From positions 1 to 56,905 of IMG/VR virus record IMGVR_UViG_3300035187_002953: a DNA stretch of 56,905 bases; one strand, 5' to 3'. The notes beneath the pieces are model-generated. The model saw only the letters and a list, made by a program, of their open reading frames with translations. It searched no databases and had not been told where the DNA came from. Positions 41,194-50,462 of the stretch are shown here, piece by piece. Each line of letters begins with the position of its first letter. Position 1 is the first letter of the stretch. Source of the DNA: a virus. The translations under genes and the position numbers were made by a program.

Positions 41194-41562
41194 ATGTTTA
41201 ATAAGATATTACATTTTGTGAAAAAATTCTCTAAAAAATCAAAGTTTGTTAATTTTGACGATTTAGATTATTTCTATTCAATATGTTCTGAAACTTATTT
41301 CGAAAGATGTTTAATAGAAAACAAAAAACCCACAGTTAACCCTGTGCTATTTGAAACCATGGATAAATATGGTAGAACATGGGAAATCAATGGCCCTGCC
41401 AGTGATGACAATGTCAATGTTTATATGTGGGTAATCTCTCTAAAAGATTACCCATTCCATGAAGATACAAATTCTTATCCACCTAACTTTATATTCAAAG
41501 ACAATTTGGCATTACAGCCAAAAGGAACTTGCTTTAAAGTTAAAGTAGATACAATTGTATAG
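41194..41562 (+). CDS. Unknown protein
   Basis: 122 residues; basic N-terminus (MFNKILHFVKKFSKKSKF), then mixed alpha/beta. Follows 8 bases after the previous gene. Confidence 0.55.
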   Translation: MFNKILHFVKKFSKKSKFVNFDDLDYFYSICSETYFERCLIENKKPTVNPVLFETMDKYGRTWEINGPASDDNVNVYMWVISLKDYPFHEDTNSYPPNFIFKDNLALQPKGTCFKVKVDTIV

Positions 41563-41634
41563 TAGTAATCTAATTAATTCTATATAATTCATACAAAGAA
41601 AAAAACTGCATTTACATCCATTAAGGAGGAAGTA

Positions 41635-44190
41635 ATGTTCGATGCATACGCACCCAAAACTCGTATGGTTGCCCATAAAGGGGGACCACTACGAAGTGTA
41701 GAAAATTACCAATATGGTTTTTACGATATTGGTCCACTACGGGATCTTCTGAACTCAGACGATCCTGAAATTGACGATATTCAAATAGCGGCAATCCCTG
41801 TCCCTATGACTACTCACGAATATAACATAATCGAATCTATCGCACGACATCCACGTATTTCATACGCTGTTGTAGATAAAGATAAGATTATGTTTGTTCG
41901 AGTTGGCCAGAAACGTGGATGGCTAACAGCCCTTAACGAAGCAGGCTTTAAAGTAAGTGGTGGTTCTAAAACACCTAAACGCGCTAAGCAGCTTCACCGT
42001 CCTACTTTGCTCAATGCTAAGTTTGACAACATTAATGTTTATATTGCCGACTCAACACAATTTAGTGATTATGATTTTGTTAATCCAAATGAAGAAGTTC
42101 CTTCATGGATGCAAGATCCAGAAATCACATCTAGATTGTTAGATGGTGCCTTTGTTGTATCCTCTCGGTTACATTACAAAGCTATAAACAATATACCTGT
42201 ATATAATCCCAGCAATTCCACTGATCCATTAGACTATTATTATGATGGTCGCGTTCGTTCTGAAATGATCGAAGATCTAAAGAAACAACGTGCCTATAAT
42301 GGTCGTATCATTGGCTCTATCGGCACTATCAAAGGTAATTACTTTGTTGCCGATTTGCCAGAAGGAATTGATGTAATAACATCTAAAGAAAATATCAAGA
42401 CAGAATTATCTAATTCTAAATCCTGGTATCTAATCGCAGAACCTCAATGGGCTAAACCCCATGCATCTACAGATATTCAAACTTTAATCAACTTTCCTAA
42501 GTTGTTTAGAAAGTCTGATTTGGAGATGTGGCTTCGAGAAGAATACAAGAAAATATTCAACGACGTTACCAATGGTAAAATCTTATCTGATTACAAGCGA
42601 ATTTACAAACGCTTGTGGCAAGAAGATGAAGAAATTGATGACCAAGAGCTTCATGCTCGTATGACCTATGTAGGTCATCGTTGGGTAAGTATGGGATTTA
42701 GTGTAACTAATTCACCTTGGCTATTTAAAACATTAGCAGTATCACATGCTAAGCCTTTACAGAAACGTATTCCTGTCCCTTGTGCCGTATATGAGCAGAT
42801 TATTTCAGAATCTATTGCTCATATGGCTGGATGGGATGGAACCGTACAACAAGGAACTATCCGTCGTTGCACTAGCCTTGGAGTTCATATCGTTAACGAC
42901 CTTGATTGGTTGGAAATGTATGAATCCCATGGTGGCCACGACGCTGACGATTTCTTCAAACTATATTACCGCGAAGTAGAAAGCGGTGATTTAGATGGAG
43001 AAAAAGTTGTAATCACAAACCGTTGTCCTAATGGTTATGGTGAGTATTCTATATTTAAATATGTAGACAACGAACCTTATCCTACTTGGACAATGGCTGA
43101 TGGAACTGAAGTTTCATTTCCTAAAATCAATGGACGCAAATGGCCCACTCGTTTGAGTGAAGCTATTCGCGGAAACTACGTAGTATATACTGGACTACCT
43201 AGCGACAATAAGGAAACTAAAATTGAATATTCAGATGAATATTCTGTTGAAGATTTCCTAATGAACGTTAGAAACACTATGACTACAGGTAACGTTGGTG
43301 GTTATGTTAATGCTGTTATGTTACACAGCTTAACAATAAACCAACATCGTCCTGTCCAAATGTGTAGTCTAGAATCTGCTATTGACGGTTGCACCCAAAC
43401 GGATGTGCCGGAAGACCGTAGAGCAATCGATATTGAATCAGAACTAATTGTTAAAGAAGTTCTAGAATCAGGCAAACCGATTGACCAATGGTATTGGGAA
43501 ACTAGAGGCTTTGCTAATCGTTACCGTGATCAAGATGTTACACTCTATGAAGGTAAAACAACTCAAGTAGCTATGCTATGCAAGAAATATTTTGCAGAGT
43601 ATTGCAAGAAAGTTGCAGAATGGGCACAAGAAAATGCTCGTCCTGTTGACGCTGTTGCAGCTATTGGAGAACGTTTAGTACTACATGCACAAGCAGACAT
43701 TCGTCGTTTTCGTAAAGAAATCTATGAAGCAAACACTGCACCAACGTCTAGTACTGGCAATATCCAACGAGAAACTTGGGAAATTCTATATGATAAAATA
43801 TCATTTCATATAGATTCGTTTGAACGTGATGAAGATAAGCATGATTACATTATTGCTTTACTTCATTCGTCAATCAAATTCCCTACAACTGACGGAATTG
43901 TTACTGATCAAATTGTAATGAATAGAACTATTTATCCATATTTAGAGCGTGCTCTAATATTCTATGGACTTGGTTCTCTTCTGAAACTCCACAAATCTCC
44001 AACTGGTAAACTAACTGTTGAAGATGTTGCTGTCTCTATGTGGGAACACATAGACGAAGACAATAACATCCATACATTTAATGATCCTTTAGATTATCAA
44101 AAGTTTCATCAACAATTTTCAACAATTCGACACACCGCGCCTCGGTTAGATTCCATCAAATCTGACTTGCGTGTATTAAACATTAAATAA
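41635..44190 (+). CDS. Possible two-barrel (YonO/QDE-1-type) RNA polymerase
   Basis: 851 residues with AAGGAGG RBS. The region WLEMYESHGGHDADDFFKLY resembles the GGDLDGD-F catalytic loop of two-barrel polymerases. Further on, TTGNVGGYVNAVMLH and SLESAIDGCTQT match the downstream L-G-x-I...H and E-x-A-V-D-x-x-x-T blocks of RDR/QDE-1 enzymes in the right order. Length is close to YonO (about 900). The third catalytic Asp is not in the canonical place, so activity is uncertain. If real it would transcribe phage genes. CGG followed by G or T is read in frame at three places (first at 41740). Confidence 0.4.
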   Translation: MFDAYAPKTRMVAHKGGPLRSVENYQYGFYDIGPLRDLLNSDDPEIDDIQIAAIPVPMTTHEYNIIESIARHPRISYAVVDKDKIMFVRVGQKRGWLTALNEAGFKVSGGSKTPKRAKQLHRPTLLNAKFDNINVYIADSTQFSDYDFVNPNEEVPSWMQDPEITSRLLDGAFVVSSRLHYKAINNIPVYNPSNSTDPLDYYYDGRVRSEMIEDLKKQRAYNGRIIGSIGTIKGNYFVADLPEGIDVITSKENIKTELSNSKSWYLIAEPQWAKPHASTDIQTLINFPKLFRKSDLEMWLREEYKKIFNDVTNGKILSDYKRIYKRLWQEDEEIDDQELHARMTYVGHRWVSMGFSVTNSPWLFKTLAVSHAKPLQKRIPVPCAVYEQIISESIAHMAGWDGTVQQGTIRRCTSLGVHIVNDLDWLEMYESHGGHDADDFFKLYYREVESGDLDGEKVVITNRCPNGYGEYSIFKYVDNEPYPTWTMADGTEVSFPKINGRKWPTRLSEAIRGNYVVYTGLPSDNKETKIEYSDEYSVEDFLMNVRNTMTTGNVGGYVNAVMLHSLTINQHRPVQMCSLESAIDGCTQTDVPEDRRAIDIESELIVKEVLESGKPIDQWYWETRGFANRYRDQDVTLYEGKTTQVAMLCKKYFAEYCKKVAEWAQENARPVDAVAAIGERLVLHAQADIRRFRKEIYEANTAPTSSTGNIQRETWEILYDKISFHIDSFERDEDKHDYIIALLHSSIKFPTTDGIVTDQIVMNRTIYPYLERALIFYGLGSLLKLHKSPTGKLTVEDVAVSMWEHIDEDNNIHTFNDPLDYQKFHQQFSTIRHTAPRLDSIKSDLRVLNIK

Positions 44191-44212
44191 ACAGACTAAT
44201 TCATACATAGGG

Positions 44213-44262
44213 CCTGGTATCTAAGCAATTAGATATCAGGCTTTATGTTAGTCTTTTTTTTT
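44213..44262 (+). terminator. Strong terminator
   Basis: GCCTGGTATCTAA pairs with TTAGATATCAGGC; a T8 run follows 10 bases later, and outer AGACTAA/TTAGTCT extends the pairing. Confidence 0.75.
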
Positions 44263-44281
44263 ATTAGTTAGGATATATTAG

Positions 44282-44425
44282 ATGACACAATTTCTAATTC
44301 AATTTTTTATTATTAGCCCACTCTTTGTGCTTGGCGTTATCGCTTTAAGCGGATTAGCTGTTGGCTTATTCGCTGTTAACGCTCAAATGAGAGAAGAGAT
44401 TAAAGAAAGTGAAGGCAAAGAGTGA
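44282..44425 (+). CDS. Small membrane protein
   Basis: 47 residues: a long hydrophobic helix (FVLGVIALSGLAVGLFAV) and a charged tail. Ends in GTGA overlapping the next start. Confidence 0.55.
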   Translation: MTQFLIQFFIISPLFVLGVIALSGLAVGLFAVNAQMREEIKESEGKE

Positions 44426-44796
44426 ACACAATTATTCTTGAAAAGAATCAATATAGCGTAGAAGAAGCTATTAGATACCTAAATGAAAATAATTTAGATG
44501 TCTTCGATCTTGCTTATTATCAAAAGTCTTTTACTCAAAAAGCAATCTACAAAACTGGTAAACAATTTAAAACTATTAAGTCTTTTATTGCTAAACCAGA
44601 AGTTAAAGCTACTGTTCTTATAGCTAATTGGTCAGCTTCTGCTGCATTGTTAATTTTAACAATGATATTTACAGCCAGTCCTGCTGTATTTGCAGCTGCT
44701 TTATTTATTTTTATAGTTGAAACATATGCTGTTCTTGGAACAGCAGAATATGCCATTTCTTATGGCATGGCTTTAAGAATGCAAAAGGGTATGTAA
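44422..44796 (+). CDS. Membrane protein, unknown
   Basis: 124 residues from GTG 44422. Two helices near the C-terminus (SASAALLILTMIFTA and FAAALFIFIVETYAVLG). TAATG coupling to the next gene. Confidence 0.55.
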   Translation: MNTIILEKNQYSVEEAIRYLNENNLDVFDLAYYQKSFTQKAIYKTGKQFKTIKSFIAKPEVKATVLIANWSASAALLILTMIFTASPAVFAAALFIFIVETYAVLGTAEYAISYGMALRMQKGM

Positions 44797-45416
44797 TGGC
44801 TCTATCTTTAGAAGAAAAAATGAAAAAGATTGTTCCAAATTACAGTAATGAAATTATTTCTATTCAAACTGCTTTTGAAAACTTAATAGTTAATGATAAA
44901 ATTGTAAAACCATTTTTACTTATTTATGATGAACAAGACAAAAAGCCTTTAGTATCTTTTACTAGGGCTTGGCTTACAGACAACCCTGCAGATTATTTTT
45001 CTGCTATAGCTGAAATTTTGTTTATCATCCCTGCTATAAACACTAAGTCTTATATGTTAGCTATACATCCTAAGACTAACCCATTCTTTAACGCTAATAA
45101 ATCTTATCCATTAATTTACGAAAATTCAATAATTCTATTTTCCATTAGCGAAGATTTTGCAGCTGCCGTAGAAATAGAATATGAACTTAAAAATAATTCT
45201 GTTTCTTGGAAAGAATCTAATTATATTGAAATTGTAGACATTAAAGATATCTTAATAGAAATCTTGTTTGTCTATTCTCACATAGATAATCCACCATTTG
45301 AATATCTTCAAACTTTAGAATACTTATCTTCTAATGGATTTTCTGTTATGATTAACGATGAAACTTCTAAAGTTAATCTAAAAAACAATCTATCAAAAGG
45401 AATATTTACACTTTAG
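44796..45416 (+). CDS. Unknown protein
   Basis: 206 residues, mixed alpha/beta, soluble. No motif recognised; coupled to the upstream membrane protein gene. Confidence 0.55.
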   Translation: MALSLEEKMKKIVPNYSNEIISIQTAFENLIVNDKIVKPFLLIYDEQDKKPLVSFTRAWLTDNPADYFSAIAEILFIIPAINTKSYMLAIHPKTNPFFNANKSYPLIYENSIILFSISEDFAAAVEIEYELKNNSVSWKESNYIEIVDIKDILIEILFVYSHIDNPPFEYLQTLEYLSSNGFSVMINDETSKVNLKNNLSKGIFTL

Positions 45417-45429
45417 TAAATTAACAAAC

Positions 45430-45603
45430 ATGAAACTTAAAACTGTTACACAAATTGAAAATAATAAACAACTTAAATCAAATTATTATGCTTCTAAACA
45501 TGGTAACACTATTGTTTATTACAAAAAAATTAAGTTAAAATCTTATGATGAAAGAATAAAAGATTCTATCTTAATTGAGAATACATCTACAGAAGAGGTT
45601 TAA
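45430..45603 (+). CDS. Small Lys-rich protein
   Basis: 57 residues, MKLKTVTQIENNKQLKSN, ending ENTSTEEV. Weak RBS. Fills the space before the helicase gene. Confidence 0.45.
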   Translation: MKLKTVTQIENNKQLKSNYYASKHGNTIVYYKKIKLKSYDERIKDSILIENTSTEEV

Positions 45604-45611
45604 AGAATATT

Positions 45612-47300
45612 ATGATAGTTTTACGCCCATATCAAACCGAAGCATTAGAAGCAGTATTGTCTTCTGAAGCTAAAGGTATTAACAAGCAACTTATTGTCTT
45701 GCCAACTGGTGCGGGAAAAACTGTTATCTTTAGCCATCTTCCAATAATTCGCAAAGAATCAACTCCTATGTTAGTGATTGCTCATAGAGCAGAACTATTA
45801 CACCAAGCTAAAAACAAAATTCAACAAATGAATCCTAATTTAATTGTTGAAATTGAACAAGCCCAAAACATAGCTGGCAAAGTAGACGTAGTCGTTGCTT
45901 CTGTCCCAACTATGGGTAGAGCAAATTCTGATAGAATTGAGAAGTTTCCTAAAGATTACTTTAAAACTATTATTATTGACGAAGCTCACCACGCAGCTGC
46001 TCCAACCTATAGAAGAATTGTTGATTATTTTCAACCTAATCTTATCCTTGGTGTTACTGCTACCCCTCAAAGATCTGACTCTACTAGACTAATCGATGTC
46101 TTCCAAGAAATTGTTTATTATAAAACTATTGAAGACTTGATTAAACAAGGCTGGTTAACTAGACTTGTAGGGTATAGAATTAAAACTGAAACTGATCTTA
46201 CAGAAATAGAGGTAAGCGATGGCGACTTTGTTCAATCGCAATTACAAGATGCTGTTAATAATCCTAACCGCAATGCTAGCATTGTGGCTGCTTATCAGCA
46301 AATATGTCAAGAAAGAAAAACCCTTGTCTTCGCTGCCGGCGTACAACACGCCAAAGACTTGGCCTTATCCTTTACGAAGAATTCAATAGTAACTGAAGTT
46401 ATATTAGGCGAAACCCCTGATGAAGAACGATCAACTATATTACAAAAATTTCGTAACAATGAAATTAAAGTTCTTATAAATGTTGGAGTTCTTACTGAAG
46501 GCTTTGATGAACCATCTGTTCAAGCAATAATTCTTGCTAGACCAACTAAGTCTACATTGCTTTATACCCAAGTTGTAGGTCGTGGCACACGCCTTGACGA
46601 AGGTAAAGACAATTGTCTTATTATAGATATATCTGATACTACTAAAGGTAAAAAGCCTATTGGCTTACCTACTCTTTTAGGCCTTCCTCCTGATTTTGAC
46701 CTTAATGGTCAAGATCTTGTAGATGTAGCTGAAGAATACAAAGCACTTGAGTACTTGTCTCCTACTAGAGCAATGCAATGTCTTTCTTCTGAAGATATTA
46801 ACCTTCAATACAAACAGGTTAATTTATTTATGCCTGTTCCTCCAAACAAAGTTGTACTTCAATATTCTAAACTTATTTGGTCAGAAATTTCTGATAACTT
46901 ATATCGTTTAACTATTAACAATCATGAATCATTGTCTATTTATCAAGATACTCTTGGGAGATGGACTGTTGAATATTATGATGTTGATAAAAAATATAAA
47001 CAAATATTAGGCTATCAAAATGATATGAGACAAGCCTTTGTATCATCTGATGTTTGGATCCAAGACAACAGATCTTCAGCTTTAGCGTTACTTGATTCTA
47101 ATGCTGCTTGGAGAGCTGATGGCCCCACCCCTGCTCAAACTAAGTTTTTAAAAAGCCGAGGCATTGCTATCACACCAGAAATGACTAAAGGCTTTGCTTC
47201 ACAAATAATCTCTAATATCATTGAAAATGATCCTCAAGAAAAAAAGAAAGCCGAACAAAGAGCTTATTGGAAAAATAAAAATTCTAATAAGCGTTGGTAA
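45612..47300 (+). CDS. SF2 DEAH-type helicase
   Basis: 562 residues. Motif I LPTGAGKTVIF, Ia VIAHRAELLHQA, II IIDEAHHAA, III GVTATPQR, V VLTEGFDEPSVQAIILARP, VI VGRGTRLDEGKD. ATP-driven nucleic-acid translocase like T4 UvsW or UvrB-type RAD25 helicases. The last 160 residues (ALLDSNAAWRADGPTPAQ and TKFLKSRGIA) form a small C-terminal domain common in such phage/bacterial helicases. Confidence 0.9.
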   Translation: MIVLRPYQTEALEAVLSSEAKGINKQLIVLPTGAGKTVIFSHLPIIRKESTPMLVIAHRAELLHQAKNKIQQMNPNLIVEIEQAQNIAGKVDVVVASVPTMGRANSDRIEKFPKDYFKTIIIDEAHHAAAPTYRRIVDYFQPNLILGVTATPQRSDSTRLIDVFQEIVYYKTIEDLIKQGWLTRLVGYRIKTETDLTEIEVSDGDFVQSQLQDAVNNPNRNASIVAAYQQICQERKTLVFAAGVQHAKDLALSFTKNSIVTEVILGETPDEERSTILQKFRNNEIKVLINVGVLTEGFDEPSVQAIILARPTKSTLLYTQVVGRGTRLDEGKDNCLIIDISDTTKGKKPIGLPTLLGLPPDFDLNGQDLVDVAEEYKALEYLSPTRAMQCLSSEDINLQYKQVNLFMPVPPNKVVLQYSKLIWSEISDNLYRLTINNHESLSIYQDTLGRWTVEYYDVDKKYKQILGYQNDMRQAFVSSDVWIQDNRSSALALLDSNAAWRADGPTPAQTKFLKSRGIAITPEMTKGFASQIISNIIENDPQEKKKAEQRAYWKNKNSNKRW

Positions 47301-47331
47301 TAAAATACTATAATATATGATAGGATACATC

Positions 47332-48981
47332 ATGACAACCAAATATAAAACATTTAAACTAGGACTAGCAGCTTCTGTTATTCCTACGTTTTTAATGTTA
47401 ACTCCCCTTACTGTGCCTATTTCGTCTGCAGCACAAGACGATGGATCTTCTCAAATTGTTCAATACAATTCCAAAAAAGATTTCAACAAAAACACTCGTA
47501 AACGTTCTAGAACATTTACTTACAATGATGTACAATCAAAACCTGATCCACTAGTTGCTACTGCTACAGAACCTGTAAAGTTTAGCACTACTTTAGATGT
47601 TTCTACTTCTAAAATATCTGCTAACATTCCTTACGACCTTGGATACCAAGGCGAAGATGTTTACGTTGCCGTCATCGACACAGGCGTTGAATCTGCTCAT
47701 CCATTTCTTCAGAACAGAGTTGCTTTAGAAGCTTGCTTTTCTGATCAATGTCCTGATGGAACCGAAGAACAATATGGTCCTGGTTCAGCTAGACCAGTTC
47801 ACTGGCATGGTACCCATGTTGCCGGCATTGTTGCTGGTTACAATTCCACATTTCGTGGTGTTGCACCAAAAGTAAAAATCATTGCTATTAATGTTTTTGA
47901 TCCTTATGGTGGAGCTTACGATGAAAGCATTATTAAAGCTTTAGAATATGTTTATTCAATAGCTGATACTTATAATATTGCTTCTGTTAATATGTCACTT
48001 GGCAGTTCAAGAATATTTAAAGCTACTTGCGACGATTATATTCCTGCTATGACTACAGCTATTAAAAACTTAAAATCTAAAAACATTGCTACTGTTGTAG
48101 CTAGTGGTAATTCTTATGCTGTTGGTATGAGCGCTCCTGCTTGTATCAGCGATTCTGTAAGTGTTGCTGCTACTTCAAGCTGGACTGACAAAGTTACTGA
48201 GTTCTCTAATGTATCTCAGTATACAACTTTGTCTGCCCCAGGATTAACTATCAAATCCTCTAAGCTTATGGGAGCTTATGCCACTGCTTCTGGGACATCT
48301 ATGGCTGCTCCACACGTTGCTGGAGCTTACGCCGTATATCGTTCTAAGTTTGGACTTCAAACAGTTTCTAAAGTAACTTCTGATTTCCAATCTGCTTCTG
48401 TACCAGCACTCGATGAGTACAGCAGTATCATTACTAAAAGAATTGATTTTAAAAAAATATTTGATCCAAATTATGTTGCACCTCCTGTAACTACTACAAT
48501 TCCTCAAACTACTACTACTACTACAGTACCTGTTGTTACAACCTCTACGACTGTTGCACCTAGCCCTACAACTACTATTCCATCACAATCAACAACTACT
48601 ACTAGCTTACCTGTAACTAGTACAACATCTCCAGTAGTCACTACAACAACAGTACCATCTCCAACTACTACAGTTGTTACAACCTATATCAATCCTCCTT
48701 CTATTAATAGAATTGTTCAAATCAATTCTTCTACCTTTGGAATAACTTTAAGATATTATACTTATAATAACGCTAAACCATCATCTATTAATGTATACTG
48801 TTACGCTTACGACGATTCAACTGATATAACTTATCAAGTTTCGTTTCCATATACTTCAGGAAATTTGTTAAACTATCAATTCATTTCTGATTCTACTATG
48901 GTAAAATATTGTAGAGCAAACGCAGTTTCTTCTAACAATGTCATGAGTAGATATACCCAATATATTGGAGTAACAAAATGA
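47332..48981 (+). CDS. Secreted subtilisin-like protease with Thr-rich stalk
   Basis: 549 residues from ATG 47332. Signal peptide about 1-32. S8 triad: Asp in VAVIDTGVESAHP, His in WHGTHVAGIVAG, Ser in SGTSMAAPHVAGAY; oxyanion Asn in VVASGNS. After residue 390 a stalk of about 55 Thr/Val/Pro/Ser residues, then an 85-residue beta-rich end domain. Likely exported by the infected cell, where it could cut surface proteins. Its stop overlaps the next start (ATGA). Confidence 0.85.
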   Translation: MTTKYKTFKLGLAASVIPTFLMLTPLTVPISSAAQDDGSSQIVQYNSKKDFNKNTRKRSRTFTYNDVQSKPDPLVATATEPVKFSTTLDVSTSKISANIPYDLGYQGEDVYVAVIDTGVESAHPFLQNRVALEACFSDQCPDGTEEQYGPGSARPVHWHGTHVAGIVAGYNSTFRGVAPKVKIIAINVFDPYGGAYDESIIKALEYVYSIADTYNIASVNMSLGSSRIFKATCDDYIPAMTTAIKNLKSKNIATVVASGNSYAVGMSAPACISDSVSVAATSSWTDKVTEFSNVSQYTTLSAPGLTIKSSKLMGAYATASGTSMAAPHVAGAYAVYRSKFGLQTVSKVTSDFQSASVPALDEYSSIITKRIDFKKIFDPNYVAPPVTTTIPQTTTTTTVPVVTTSTTVAPSPTTTIPSQSTTTTSLPVTSTTSPVVTTTTVPSPTTTVVTTYINPPSINRIVQINSSTFGITLRYYTYNNAKPSSINVYCYAYDDSTDITYQVSFPYTSGNLLNYQFISDSTMVKYCRANAVSSNNVMSRYTQYIGVTK

Positions 48982-49428
48982 ATAATATAGATGTTTCAGA
49001 TCCTCGATATATGATACATCCAACTTTAACTCCTGATTTATATCGGAACCCTTACAAAAACTAGAACACTGTACATCCCTGCAGGCACTACGCCTGAAGT
49101 TATGTACAATAGTCCAGATCAACTTATCTCATATGTTTTTAAAGAAGGTCTTTACGAATATATACAATTAGATAAATACGCCCATGCTTTAGTTGATGCT
49201 AAAGCATTTGACAAATCTTTGCCAATAAACTATTTAGCTTCTTATTATTTTAGAAATAATTTTAAAATATATGAAATTAATGCCCGTGTTCTTGGCCCTG
49301 TTTTATTGTTTGGTTCACTTGACCACAATAAAAAAATAGACTATAAACATCATTCAATACCAATTGATTACATCACTTATGTATTGAAAATACCATATCT
49401 GCCTTATACAAATGCAGAAAAACCATAA
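48978..49428 (+). CDS. Unknown protein read through a +1 shift
   Basis: Frame 0 from ATG 48978 reads MNNIDVSDPRYMIHPTLTP then DLY CGG AAC and stops at 49062-49064. With the +1 shift it continues GTLTKTRTLYIPAGTTPE and MYNSPDQLISYVFKEGLYE to a stop at 49426-49428, 149 residues. The downstream frame alone starts at ATG 49102 with only a weak upstream TGAAG. It is coupled to the subtilisin gene by ATGA. Confidence 0.6.
49044..49047 (+). other. Apparent +1 frameshift site 8 (TAT CGG A)
   Basis: TAT CGG AAC CCT becomes TAT C GGA ACC CTT. Confidence 0.6.
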
Positions 49429-49445
49429 CAACGAAAGGTTATACT

Positions 49446-49655
49446 ATGATAGGAATTATCATTGGAGACAAAGTTGAACATACCGTTTACTTAAACAATA
49501 TTCAACGCGCTCTCAAAACTAACAACTTACAAGAAACTAAATTATCAGAACAGGAAATTAGCAGCATGTCTGCTTGGGTTTCTGAAATGCTAGAAACTAT
49601 CAATATGATACAATTGAATGATACTGTAAATCATTCAGAAAATGTGGGTGCTTAA
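49446..49655 (+). CDS. Small helical protein, unknown
   Basis: 69 residues, ISSMSAWVSEMLETINMIQ helix. CGAAAGGTTATACT precedes ATG, combining RBS and a TATACT box. Confidence 0.5.
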   Translation: MIGIIIGDKVEHTVYLNNIQRALKTNNLQETKLSEQEISSMSAWVSEMLETINMIQLNDTVNHSENVGA

Positions 49656-49665
49656 CTATTCCTAT

Positions 49666-49756
49666 GCCCAAGTGGCGGAATAGGTAGACGCAAGGGGCTT
49701 AAACCCCCTCGATTAGTCAAACAATCGTACCGGTTCGAGTCCGGTCTTGGGCACCA
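49666..49756 (+). tRNA. tRNA-Leu (anticodon TAA)
   Basis: Acceptor GCCCAAG/CTTGGGC, anticodon stem AGGGG/CCCCT with loop CTTAAAC, long class II variable arm (CGATTAGTCAAACAATCG), T-arm ACCGG/CCGGT, encoded CCA. Reads UUA, a codon favoured in AT-rich phage genes. Confidence 0.95.
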
Positions 49757-49816
49757 CATACTATAATATAAATCTAAATTTGTTATTCTTATATAAAGGA
49801 AGATTTATGGATTCAA

Positions 49817-50128
49817 ATGACTATAGATAAAAACCCTGAATTTATGAATTTATCTTGGCAAGATCGAGCAATTTGTAAAAACAAATCTGATCTTTTTTTT
49901 GGTTCGTACAACGAAAGAACTACTGCTAAAATAAAAAGAGAACAAGAAGCTAAAAAGCTTTGCGATGTTTGCCCTGTCTTAACTCAATGTAGAACGCATG
50001 CTCGTACCCATTCAGAATATGGGTTTTGGGGTGGAGAATCTGAAGAAGAACGATATACTTCTGGATATAAGATATCCAACCCAACAGTCCGTAGAAGAAT
50101 CAATAAACTTAATTCATCTAAGGATTAA
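49817..50128 (+). CDS. WhiB-family iron-sulfur transcription factor
   Basis: 103 residues. Cys pattern RAICKN, then KKLCDVCPVLTQC gives the four [4Fe-4S] ligands. GFWGG turn motif at about residue 72, followed by a basic tail (RRRINKL). WhiB proteins bind sigma factor region 4 and are confined to Actinobacteria and their phages. An overlapping 7-codon ORF (ATG 49806, with the better RBS) may couple its translation. Confidence 0.9.
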   Translation: MTIDKNPEFMNLSWQDRAICKNKSDLFFGSYNERTTAKIKREQEAKKLCDVCPVLTQCRTHARTHSEYGFWGGESEEERYTSGYKISNPTVRRRINKLNSSKD

Positions 50129-50129
50129 C

Positions 50130-50237
50130 ATGAAAAAGCTTGTCTTATTTCTAATAACTACTGTATCTGCATTTATGCTTTATTTAAAATATAAAGCTAT
50201 ATCAGATCACCCTTATGATATAGATATGTACGAATAA
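50130..50237 (+). CDS. Small membrane peptide
   Basis: 35 residues, MKKLVLFLITTVSAFMLYLK hydrophobic helix, acidic tail. Begins 2 bases after whiB. Confidence 0.5.
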   Translation: MKKLVLFLITTVSAFMLYLKYKAISDHPYDIDMYE

Positions 50238-50270
50238 AAACTATCAAAATTTTTTAATGAAAGAAATTCC

Positions 50271-50411
50271 ATGCTCCTTTACGTAATCATTTTTATCGGT
50301 GCCCTATGGGGTACTTTTACTCTTATCGGAATAAACGAAGAAGATAAAGAAATTCAAGAAATGGTTCAATCTGCTCGCAAAGCAACTATGCCATCTCATG
50401 GCTCAGAATGA
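50271..50411 (+). CDS. Small membrane protein
   Basis: 46 residues, YVIIFIGALWGTFTLIG helix and charged tail, similar in style to 44282-44425. AAAGAAATTCC before ATG. Confidence 0.5.
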   Translation: MLLYVIIFIGALWGTFTLIGINEEDKEIQEMVQSARKATMPSHGSE

Positions 50412-50462
50412 TTTAACTCTAATATATAATACAAAAAACAACACAGAAAAGAACAACCAAAC

